DNA of 64,000 nucleotides from Gymnodinialimonas sp. 202GB13-11 (GTDB lineage Bacteria; Pseudomonadota; Alphaproteobacteria; Rhodobacterales; Rhodobacteraceae), in assembly GCF_040932485.1 (NCBI RefSeq), contig NZ_JBFRBH010000001.1, positions 1,054,001 to 1,118,000 of the forward strand, in the 5' to 3' direction. How positions within the stretch are numbered: the first letter of the stretch is position 1; each line of letters begins with the position of its first letter. Both the position numbers and the translations under genes were made by a program. Below are positions 8,901 to 15,112 of this stretch, in pieces. Below the pieces are notes generated by a model. It was not told the origin of the DNA and searched no databases. It worked only from the letters and a program-made list of their open reading frames with translations.

Positions 8901-9124
8901 GACATGATATCTTTGGTATTGTTGGGAATTACCCAGTCAACTGTCGCAAGCATATCGTCAATATGAGAGATATCGTGTGTAGTATACTCCTTGAATATCA
9001 AATTCGCCCCAAAAGTAGACAAGATATCCTTCACAACCCGCCGAACTTCGGGGAGATTTACTGGAAATGCTGAAAGCTTCGTGGCTTTTTCTGCTCTTTT
9101 TTCTGCATCAAACTCTAAGGACAT
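5999..9124 (-). CDS. HD-domain/HSP90-like GHKL ATPase fusion protein (candidate defence protein)
   Basis: A 1041-residue two-enzyme protein. Residues about 45-245 form an HD phosphohydrolase-like domain with H50/H54, H89-D90, HH149-150 and a late LLRTID aspartate near 236. Residues about 360-560 form a GHKL ATPase of the HSP90 type: N box RELTQNAIDA (387-396), G1 box DNGTGMS (429-435) and lid/G2 box SRFGIGVLTAF near 467-477. The remaining 480 residues resemble no domain I know but follow the HSP90-like order. I chose the ATG at 9124 (GGTGAG upstream) rather than the longer frame to 9232. The gene is strikingly AT-rich against its neighbours. HD plus HSP90-like ATPases are reported in NTP-dependent conflict systems of bacteria. 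A role in sensing phage or stress, with the HD domain as a nucleotide-acting effector, is inference. Confidence 0.85.
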   Translation of the reverse strand: MSLEFDAEKRAEKATKLSAFPVNLPEVRRVVKDILSTFGANLIFKEYTTHDISHIDDMLATVDWVIPNNTKDIMSDGDWLMLVLSIYFHDMGLVVTEDEFKNRSKTTFDSFCRDQLFSGDGGGDYQAKLEGLDAEVRDRLLYQEFVRYHHATRIKVWLAGDTCSELGYCKAQVQLVEELLAPLGEEFRIDLAQVCESHNLDDIEDTKKYRQDHPYGNTASEEVNLQYIAALLRTIDLIQITERRAPSALYRLIDPADPISQLEWAKQNAVKSVRPQKQLDDDGAILSSKQPDTIEVFARFNEEASFFGLNAYLRYANDQIKSTFDAIERTKATAPKEYLFPWRRIDDTHVKAAGFEQEPFGFEIDQEKILDLLTGHTLYNDSSVVVRELTQNAIDAVRLKYHDQKEGSEEKGKIHVFWSSETSELTIIDNGTGMSQATIENHLLKVGSSKYQDPKFKEEFPNFTPISRFGIGVLTAFMVADKVEIITVSPDDEKARKISLRSVHGKYLIKLIDKSSDEVANEIGSHGSKFVLRFRASAQKMNIQRTLETYVLFPRCSVTLSVDGADPDRIGFATPKDALTDYLNKETTVARYAEERVEVREKSSNGITIAYAMSYSSHYKDWQFIRVPERSPLKQSQDKLPPIMTCVEGIVVQNQLVGGIDRTLLAVVNMTGKEAPKTNVARSALETTDEFDTAVQTINRLLLSVVETETKRLVDDEDYSLTWAVEQMPRMMHPIVAGRGASESKKTEAVKEAELNRTKMFLIEESGKRSSCSADELLKREGFWMVDSMLLTSTEQFIREAKREVSRLDLLELVYGDNENSLNDLLVVPNANTPVCRDIVQSLFDISHFRGHIQERRLDVKWSKKKERWFSQEQVFSSLMELDGYQDFDFYRHMEDSSGRRRIGMTRSVSVLAPRGKNHADTEGLEAFQAVITLGNLYLLPGSKVADFFINAPSDWENDVNFNRVAYFTLTAAALSADQYYKEMNDIFAELRKTMPEPLLAKNEQPLEECQALWDDVAKLECYDPFSWRQRPIDWDARLGL

Positions 9125-9413
9125 TCGGTTCTCACCAACTTGATTTGTAGGATATACACGCTTGATCTCGACGATAGAATAACCGCTTCGGAGAACGCAA
9201 CCAAGACGGTTGCTACAAGGACGGCCTAACACTTCTTCCGAGTATGAGCACGACGTGCATATTGTAGCTTTTTGAGCAGAAACGGTTCACGCCATCGGCT
9301 TTCCGCCGGACTTGCTGACGACGATAATATCAATGTGACATTCAGACAAATGTCCGCTTGTGTACCTCGGTACTTGTTGTTTCGCAGGTGCGGCCAATGA
9401 CTGTTTGCGGCCC
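9125..9413. other. Promoter-bearing gap upstream of the HD/ATPase gene
   Basis: This 289-base gap separates two minus-strand genes and must hold the promoter of the large cargo gene. I found no gene and no confident promoter boxes. Base composition changes here from AT-rich on the cargo side to GC-rich on the rep side, which marks the border of the cargo module. Confidence 0.4.
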
Positions 9414-10568
9414 TCAGTCTCCGACCAAGACGCCATACTTTTCGGCGGCTTCACTTAAGCGAGTGCCTAAGTCCCGTCTATGTTGCTCCAGAAAGAACTC
9501 AACGCGGCCTGGCATGTTCTCTAGGAACTCCGGCACATCGGCTTCTGTGACGCCTTCTAAGTAAGCCAGCGTCACGCTGTGTGCGGCGACCAAATTGAGG
9601 AACTCGAGCTGCTTTTGTTTGAGATCCGCGTCGTGAACGAACTCCGGCGCCACTCTCACCTCATGGGCGAACAGACCCTGCTTGGTTGCGCCCGCCACCG
9701 TTGTCCAAAGCGGATGCCAGGGCCAGCGGGCGCGGTTTGTGTCGGCGGTTGGGACGTGTAGCGACACATCTTCCGCCAGTTTGATCATCTCTGCTTCTAG
9801 CTCTTCATAGAAGGATACCCAGCCTCGTATGGAGGTCCTGTTGCGTAGGGCGGTCTTTCCCAGGCGCAGTTCTACCCGCCAGACCTGGCTGTTTTCGCGT
9901 TGTGTCGTGTCGAGTGGGGCAAGGCCGAGGCGCTTTGCGGCCTCATTCCAGATCAGTGGCCATTCGTGTTTGTGCTTCTGCAAAACCTCTTCGCGCTTGT
10001 CGTAGACGATCACCTGGCGACCGGGCATCTTACCAAGGGTCACAGAGGTCACGCGCCCAGAGTGGGAATGGATGCTGACTTCTGCCAAATCCGCGTGGGT
10101 TTTCAGCTTCATCCGAGAGTGGACGACGAAGGAATTGGGGTCGAGCGTAAAGTCTGGGTCGAGAATGTCGATGGCATAGTCAACCCGGCTAACGCTGATG
10201 CCATCGGGTGTAATGCGGAAGCCTAGCTTGTCGCATGTGGCCTCAAGATCCTGACGCACTTTTTCGAGGCCGTGCAACGCAAGGGCGCGAGATCTGATGG
10301 ACACATGAATGCCCCAAGGGTCGGAGGCTTTAGGTTTCTTCACCGCCCAGATCGCGCCTTCCGGGCCAGTGTGGAACGTGTAGGCATAGCCGCCCCTGCG
10401 CCCCGATCCGCCAATGTAGAGTTTGACGCCGTTGAATACGGTACGGGCGTCACATTGGTACTCAGACGCGAAGGCTTTTCCCGCTTCCAATTCTTCAACC
10501 AGCCTGGGCGGGGCGTGTGTCTTGATGGCGAGGTCGAGCCCGTCAAAGCCGGAGTAGAGAACGTGCAT
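9414..10568 (-). CDS. Replication initiation factor, Rep_trans-like
   Basis: A 384-residue protein with the three conserved blocks I associate with the Rep_trans family of rolling-circle initiators and MobT-like relaxases. They are RVDYAID near residue 127-133, VYDKREEV near 186 (candidate catalytic Tyr) and WRVELRLGK near 230. Such proteins nick a double-strand origin and start rolling-circle replication of phages, plasmids or integrative elements. The start ATG at 10568 has GGAG about 9 bases upstream. It lies directly downstream of the AlpA-like gene on the same strand, with hairpins between them. No host-type replication gene accompanies it, so the host or a helper would supply polymerase and helicase. 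The family call is by motif only. Confidence 0.72.
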   Translation of the reverse strand: MHVLYSGFDGLDLAIKTHAPPRLVEELEAGKAFASEYQCDARTVFNGVKLYIGGSGRRGGYAYTFHTGPEGAIWAVKKPKASDPWGIHVSIRSRALALHGLEKVRQDLEATCDKLGFRITPDGISVSRVDYAIDILDPDFTLDPNSFVVHSRMKLKTHADLAEVSIHSHSGRVTSVTLGKMPGRQVIVYDKREEVLQKHKHEWPLIWNEAAKRLGLAPLDTTQRENSQVWRVELRLGKTALRNRTSIRGWVSFYEELEAEMIKLAEDVSLHVPTADTNRARWPWHPLWTTVAGATKQGLFAHEVRVAPEFVHDADLKQKQLEFLNLVAAHSVTLAYLEGVTEADVPEFLENMPGRVEFFLEQHRRDLGTRLSEAAEKYGVLVGD

Positions 10569-10594
10569 CTTTTTTGCTCCATGTATTTCTAGAG

Positions 10595-10615
10595 GGGGGT
10601 GCTACAAAGACCCCC
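10595..10615. other. Hairpin upstream of the rep-like gene
   Basis: A 6-bp perfect stem GGGGGT/ACCCCC with a 9-base loop lies 27 bases upstream of the rep start. On the plus strand TTTT follows directly, as in an intrinsic terminator. On the minus strand, the direction of the rep gene, it would form in the 5' leader. It could be a leader control element or part of the nick region used by Rep. Confidence 0.4.
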
Positions 10616-10658
10616 TTTTCAAACCGTCCGACCAAGGCCGTAGCGCACACCCGCACCT

Positions 10659-10674
10659 GCCGCCTGACGGCGGC
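10659..10674. other. Perfect hairpin between alpA-like and rep-like genes
   Basis: The stem GCCGCC/GGCGGC with loop TGAC lies in the gap between the AlpA-like stop and the rep leader. With the hairpin at 10595-10615 it makes this 145-base gap unusually structured. That would suit a replication origin or a leader that tunes rep expression. Confidence 0.35.
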
Positions 10675-10713
10675 TGTGCACGGATGCGCGCGACGGCTTG
10701 GGCGAGGCATTAG

Positions 10714-10926
10714 TTAACGAGAGGTGCGGGAGACCCTTTGCCGTGCCACCCAAACGTTCACATCGTCGAGGCTGTAGCGCACTGACTGGCCGAATTTGTG
10801 AAAGCACGGCCCACAGCCCGTGAGCCGCCATTTCTGAATTGTGCGGGGCGATTGGCAGATCATGTCCGCCACTTGCAGTTCAGTCAGGAAAACTGAGTTT
10901 GAACGGGCACTGCTATGGTCTGCCAT
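10714..10926 (-). CDS. AlpA/excisionase-type helix-turn-helix protein
   Basis: A 70-residue DNA-binding protein. The core reads FLTELQVADMICQSPRTI, then QKWRLTGCGPCFHKFGQSV and RYSLDDVNVWVARQR. This is the winged MerR-like fold of AlpA and phage excisionases (helix, helix with W-R, then the wing G-x-x-V-R-Y and the D-V-x-x-W helix). Such proteins bind attachment sites to steer the integrase toward excision, or act as activators of element genes. The gene sits between the integrase module and the rep-like gene, as is usual in small integrative elements. Confidence 0.85.
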   Translation of the reverse strand: MADHSSARSNSVFLTELQVADMICQSPRTIQKWRLTGCGPCFHKFGQSVRYSLDDVNVWVARQRVSRTSR

Positions 10927-10983
10927 ATCGTCCTCTTGGTTGCGTCCAGTGAGGATTGCGTACGACAGCTTATTGATAACGAC

Positions 10984-11823
10984 CTAGCGAGAACGCTCGG
11001 AATAATGCCTGATGAAATCTGGTAATTCTTCCAAGCTGCTGACTTTATATGATTTTCTTCGCGTTTCGGCAGAGCTGGAGACTATCCTGCTTGGGACCGT
11101 GCCCGTGTCGAACACCTCAACGACATCTACGCAAAAGCGCGCGGCCTCTGAGAGGGGTTCGTTCTTTTCGGTCCAAAGCAGTGAGCAGCGTTTCCCAGTG
11201 AAGTTCTCGTAGACCTGGAGGGCAATGGTCAGCAGGGGATCGAGGGTTGCGTTCTCGCGCCTGCCTTTCTTGCCTTTTCCTGCAACCCGCAGTGATACCT
11301 CCATCGCTTGGTCTAAGGCGTCGAGCGATGCCAACACATCGTCGAGGTCCAAAGGATCTGTATTTGGGCGCTCAAGAACTGCTTTCTGCCCGTTCCACGC
11401 AATCGTCGACGAAGGTTCCAGAGCCGTTTCGCCAATCATCTCCAGAAGCGAGGCGTTCGTCGCATGAGTCATTGCGATTGAAGCTTGGTTTGCGGCGTAG
11501 AGGTCTTCCTCGTCGAGGTCTCGCAGTGCTTTTTGTAGAGCGCGACCGTGTTTTTGAACGGTGGAGAGTTTCTGCCTCACCTTTGGAAGATCGGTGGCGG
11601 CCCATTTTGCTTCGGACTTTGATAAATGTGCCGCGACGTTAAGGAGCAATCGCGCCATGGCAAATGACTCTGGAATGAAGCCGTAGGTTTCTGCGATGGG
11701 CGCGAACACCTCGTCGGAGAATGGCTTGTGGTGGTCGAGACCGTTGGTGATCAATTGGCGTAGATCAATCCCGCTAGCCGCTAGGGCCTGCGTGGCATCA
11801 GCCAAGAACTGCTCTTCATCCAT
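10984..11823 (-). CDS. Protein of unknown function in the integrative element
   Basis: A 279-residue soluble, mainly helical protein. I do not recognise a family. The N-terminal half is acidic and helical; a basic patch GKGKKGRRE lies near residue 190. A conserved-looking stretch, DPLLTIALQVYENFTGK, follows with SEAARFCVDVVEVF after it; similar stretches occur in proteins beside integrases on other elements. It starts 10 bases after the integrase stop (11834), so the two are co-transcribed. It could be an integrase partner or a regulator of element maintenance, but nothing in the sequence settles this. Confidence 0.7.
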   Translation of the reverse strand: MDEEQFLADATQALAASGIDLRQLITNGLDHHKPFSDEVFAPIAETYGFIPESFAMARLLLNVAAHLSKSEAKWAATDLPKVRQKLSTVQKHGRALQKALRDLDEEDLYAANQASIAMTHATNASLLEMIGETALEPSSTIAWNGQKAVLERPNTDPLDLDDVLASLDALDQAMEVSLRVAGKGKKGRRENATLDPLLTIALQVYENFTGKRCSLLWTEKNEPLSEAARFCVDVVEVFDTGTVPSRIVSSSAETRRKSYKVSSLEELPDFIRHYSERSR

Positions 11824-11833
11824 ATGCTCGATC

Positions 11834-13024
11834 TCACTTAATCACGCGCAAGTGGCCTTGGCGCTCTTGTTTGGCGGTCTCAAGGCTATCAAATATTGCG
11901 GCGCTATTTTGCTCCGCAGCTGCCCGAATGGGATCATCTGCAAGATGGGCGTAGCGTAGGGTCGTTTGCAACTGAGTATGGCCCAACAATTGCCCGACCA
12001 TCTGGATTGGCATGCCGCCCGAGACGGCGACCGAGGCATATGTGTGGCGCAAGTCGTGGATGCGAACATCGTGAAGGCCCGCCAGATTGCGAATGCGCCG
12101 CCAGGGGTGCTGCAAGTCGGTAATGTGCGCGTTGGCGAACTTGCCTTCAATGATGAACGGATGGCCACTGGTGCGGGGCAAGGAGGCCAAAACCTCGCGG
12201 GCCGCATGGGGGAGGGGGACACAACGCTTGCCCACCTTGCTATCGGGCAACTCTAGGCCCCGGTCGGTGACATGCTCCCAACGCGCAGTCTGTATCTCGG
12301 ACAGGCGGCATCCCGTCAGGAGGAGGAGGCGGAAGGCGGCCACGACATGGGGCGTCTCAATCCGCTCTTCTTCGCATGTGGTCAGCACATCCCCGAGGGT
12401 TCTAAGCTCTTGCTGTGTCAGGAACCTCTCGCGGCGGTTCTCTTTGTACTTCGGCACATGTCGGCAAGGGTTCGTGCCGTCCGGGCGCAAGCCCCACATC
12501 TCGGCCATGTTGAACATCTTGGAAAGGACCGAGAGCATCCGGTTCGCCTGGATCGGTGTGGCCCGGTGGCGGTAATGCAGGTCGGCAATGTCTTTGCGCA
12601 TGACCTCTGACACTTTGAACGTGCCAATCGCGGGGCGGATCATTCGCCGAATGGTGGAACGGTAATCGCGCGCGGTGGACGACTTCACATGGACTGCGAC
12701 GTGCACCTGCAAGAACCGGTCGCAGAGGTCTGCGACAGTGGGGGCAATGCGGGCCAGGGCGATCTCTTCGACGGGATCATAGCCGCCCGCGACTTGACCC
12801 AGCATTTCACGGGCATGGTCTCGAGCCTGGTCCAAAGCTACGACACCCACCCGTCCCAATGACGACCGCCGGGTGCGCCGTCCCTTTCTGTATTGCACCT
12901 GAAACGTCTTGGTTCCGGACGGCATGACGCGAACACCAAATCCGACGACAACCGAGTCCCAGACGAAGTAGGACGACGCATCGGGTTTGAGAGCATCAAT
13001 GGTGCGTTTCGTCAGTTTTGGCAT
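11834..13024 (-). CDS. Tyrosine-type site-specific integrase
   Basis: A 396-residue phage-type integrase of the P4/DUF4102-like group that integrates at tRNA genes. The N-terminal arm-binding domain opens with PKLTKRTIDALKP and GFGVRVMPSGTKTF. A SAM-like core-binding domain covers about residues 105-195. The catalytic domain has R in TGCRLSEIQ (near 238), HDLRHTYAS (near 321) and the nucleophile in TLRYAHLAD (near 357), so the R-H-x-x-R-Y set is complete. The ATG at 13024 has a GGAG-type site upstream and matches the family start; the frame is open to 13126. It lies about 170 bases inside the right attachment repeat and is read away from it. It should carry out insertion at the tRNA-Thr site seen here. 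Confidence 0.95.
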   Translation of the reverse strand: MPKLTKRTIDALKPDASSYFVWDSVVVGFGVRVMPSGTKTFQVQYRKGRRTRRSSLGRVGVVALDQARDHAREMLGQVAGGYDPVEEIALARIAPTVADLCDRFLQVHVAVHVKSSTARDYRSTIRRMIRPAIGTFKVSEVMRKDIADLHYRHRATPIQANRMLSVLSKMFNMAEMWGLRPDGTNPCRHVPKYKENRRERFLTQQELRTLGDVLTTCEEERIETPHVVAAFRLLLLTGCRLSEIQTARWEHVTDRGLELPDSKVGKRCVPLPHAAREVLASLPRTSGHPFIIEGKFANAHITDLQHPWRRIRNLAGLHDVRIHDLRHTYASVAVSGGMPIQMVGQLLGHTQLQTTLRYAHLADDPIRAAAEQNSAAIFDSLETAKQERQGHLRVIK

Positions 13025-13193
13025 GCTCCAGACCTCGCCGAGTGCGCTTGTGTGTGGAAGCATAGTGGTCACAAGCGGTAGGAAATCGTGGAGTAAGGGG
13101 TAGGACTGTGGCGTTGCGCGCGTCAATATTAACGCAGCAAATACAGTAATTTAGCGTAGAGTAGGGTAGGGTGGCGTAACGGGTTGGGGTCGG
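13025..13193. promoter_or_regulatory. Right arm of the element with short G-rich repeats
   Basis: This 169-base stretch between the integrase start and attR holds the integrase promoter and probably the arm-type integrase sites. The direct repeats GTAGGA (13079-) and GTAGAGTAGGGTAGGG (13156-) and related AGTAAGGGGTAGG units recur. Such short repeats fit arm sites, but this is inference. Confidence 0.35.
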
Positions 13194-13241
13194 TTTGTAA
13201 TCAGTAGGTCCGCGGTTCGAGTCCGTGTGGGGGCACCATTT
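13194..13241 (+). repeat. attR: 48-bp copy of the tRNA-Thr 3' part
   Basis: An exact copy of 5064-5111, consisting of half the anticodon loop, the variable and T arms, the 3' acceptor strand, CCA and four more bases. It has no 5' half, so it is not a working tRNA gene. It marks the right end of the element. After both copies a short, imperfectly matching stretch continues (aaatatcag), hinting that host and element shared a slightly longer original match. Confidence 0.95.
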
Positions 13242-13482
13242 CTTCCCAAAATATCAGGTATGTGCCGCACGAAATCCTTCGGACAGGTTTCTTTGCGTGA
13301 TGACGACTCCAAAGCAGCCGCGTCGGGGGGGGCGCTTCGTGACTTGTCTGCAGGCGAGTCTAAACGCGAGGACTTTGCCGCAACCGGTGATTTGGGTATT
13401 GCTCCTTCGATCCAACCGCCGCTGAGCAAACTGCACGCACCCGCCACCCAAGCCAAACTCCCCGCCCACGAGATAATCTGAG
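13242..13482. other. Chromosomal gap between attR and matB
   Basis: A 241-base stretch of host DNA that would have followed the tRNA gene before insertion. Short frames are present on both strands but none has a good start or family likeness. It must hold the promoter of the MatB gene; I could not mark it. Confidence 0.4.
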
Positions 13483-14943
13483 ATGAGCAAGAATACACTT
13501 CTCGACACCCTATTGAACACTCAGCCCGACGCGGACGTGTTCCTTGTAACGCCGGAGGGAGAGACACTCACTTACGGCGTTCTGCGATCCCGGGTGGCCC
13601 AAACAGCAGGTCATCTGATCGCCGCCGGTGTCACACCGGGCGATCGTGTCTTGTGCCAGATTGAGAAGTCGCCGCAGGGCCTTATCCTTTATCTGGCAAC
13701 GGTAGCTGCGGGCGGCGTGTTCGTGCCATTAAACACCGGCTATATCGGGGCGGAGATTGATTACTTCCTCGAAGATGCGGAACCGGCTTTGCTGATCCTA
13801 GATGCTTCGACAGAGGGTGCGCGCGATGTGGCCAAAGCCCGTGGTGTGCGTGTCGCCACGCCAAAAGACCTGACAGCAGATGGACCGGAGGCCGCACCTG
13901 TACCGCGCGGACCGGATGATCTTGCCGGAATCCTTTACACGTCTGGCACCACCGGGCGGTCCAAAGGCGCGATGCTGACCCATGACAACCTGATCTCCAA
14001 CGCAAAGGTCCTGACCGATCTTTGGCGCTTTACGCGGGACGATACACTCCTCCACGCGCTGCCGATCTTTCATACGCATGGGCTGTTTGTGGCCACCAAC
14101 GTCATCTTATGCGCCGGTGCGCGCATGGTGTTTCTGCCGGCTTTCAATGTTGATGCCTTGGCCCACCAACTTCCCCGCTGCACGGCGATAATGGGCGTGC
14201 CAACCTTCTATACCCGTATGTTGGACGATCCCCGTTTCACACGCGACACGCTGGCCCATATGCGCCTGATCATTTCAGGTTCTGCCCCACTTCTGGCCGA
14301 AAGCCATAAAGCGTTTGAGGAGCAGACTGGCCACGCCATCCTTGAACGCTACGGCATGACCGAGACCAATATGATCACCTCCAACCCCTACGACGGCGCG
14401 CGGCGTGCGGGCACCGTTGGTATGCCCTCGCCGGGCGTGTCCTTGCGGATTGCGCAGCCCGACGAAAAGGGCATCGGCGGGATCGAAGTGCGCGGACCCA
14501 ACGTGACAAAGGGCTATTGGCGCAACCCGGAAAAGACGGATGAAAGCTTCACCAAAGACGGCTGGTTCATCACCGGGGATCTCGGCCAGATGGACGAAGA
14601 CGGCTATCTGTCCATCGTCGGCCGGCAAAAGGATCTGGTGATTTCAGGCGGATTCAACGTCTACCCTAAAGAGGTCGAGGTTCAGATCGACGACCTGCCG
14701 GGCGTTCTTGAAAGCGCTGTGTATGGTGTCCCGCACCCTGATCTGGGCGAGGCCGTGGCCGCTGCGGTCGTGCTGAACGATGCCGCTGAGACCGACGCCG
14801 ATACCATCATTGCCGCGCTCGCGGACCGGCTTGCGCGTTACAAGATCCCGCGCACTGTCCGCATCCTGCCCGAGTTGCCACGCAACACGATGGGTAAGGT
14901 GCAAAAGAACATTCTGCGCGACGAGGCGGCGCACAACGCCTGA
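13483..14943 (+). CDS. matB: Malonyl-CoA synthetase
   Basis: A 486-residue AMP-forming acid:CoA ligase. It turns malonate, ATP and CoA into malonyl-CoA, AMP and PPi. The P-loop is YTSGTTGRSKGAMLTHDNL. LERYGMTETNMITSNPYDG, from the adenylate-binding motif onward, is typical of MatB rather than of acyl- or acetyl-CoA synthetases. The hinge SIVGRQKDLVISGGFNVYPKE and the C-terminal PRNTMGKVQKN with the catalytic Lys are present. The length equals that of the family. No malonyl-CoA decarboxylase or malonate transporter gene lies beside it in this window. The insertion of the element has placed attR 241 bases upstream. Confidence 0.92.
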   Translation: MSKNTLLDTLLNTQPDADVFLVTPEGETLTYGVLRSRVAQTAGHLIAAGVTPGDRVLCQIEKSPQGLILYLATVAAGGVFVPLNTGYIGAEIDYFLEDAEPALLILDASTEGARDVAKARGVRVATPKDLTADGPEAAPVPRGPDDLAGILYTSGTTGRSKGAMLTHDNLISNAKVLTDLWRFTRDDTLLHALPIFHTHGLFVATNVILCAGARMVFLPAFNVDALAHQLPRCTAIMGVPTFYTRMLDDPRFTRDTLAHMRLIISGSAPLLAESHKAFEEQTGHAILERYGMTETNMITSNPYDGARRAGTVGMPSPGVSLRIAQPDEKGIGGIEVRGPNVTKGYWRNPEKTDESFTKDGWFITGDLGQMDEDGYLSIVGRQKDLVISGGFNVYPKEVEVQIDDLPGVLESAVYGVPHPDLGEAVAAAVVLNDAAETDADTIIAALADRLARYKIPRTVRILPELPRNTMGKVQKNILRDEAAHNA

Positions 14944-15112
14944 ACCGAAAACACTGTCGTGAACCATTTCCGCGCTGTCTTTAGGCAAAGGCGGCCAATG
15001 GCGCTGTAATGACCAAGGCCGCGCCCACCCATGAGGTCCGAAAAATCGCTTGTGGCAAATCCATCGGGCTGAAACGGTGATGGCCAGTGCCACGTTACAA
15101 AGAGACGCTCCT

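Larger units (their letters stand above)
5064..13241. mobile_element. Integrative element in tRNA-Thr (about 8.1 kb, int-alpA-rep with HD/HSP90-like cargo)
   Basis: The element is defined by the perfect 48-bp repeats at its two ends. It carries a tyrosine integrase at the right end, then an unknown gene, an AlpA-type regulator and a Rep_trans-type replication initiator, all on the minus strand. Next come one large AT-rich cargo gene and a 0.9-kb left arm with no clear intact gene. There are no structural phage genes and no conjugation genes. I therefore infer a small integrative element or phage satellite that replicates by rolling circle when excised, or moves with a helper. The cargo gene is far more AT-rich than the rest, which suggests a swapped-in module. 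Confidence 0.9.

Noticed and set aside
13194-13238. A second tRNA-Thr gene
   Set aside because: Only the 3' part from the anticodon loop is present; the D arm and 5' acceptor strand are missing, so it is the attR repeat.
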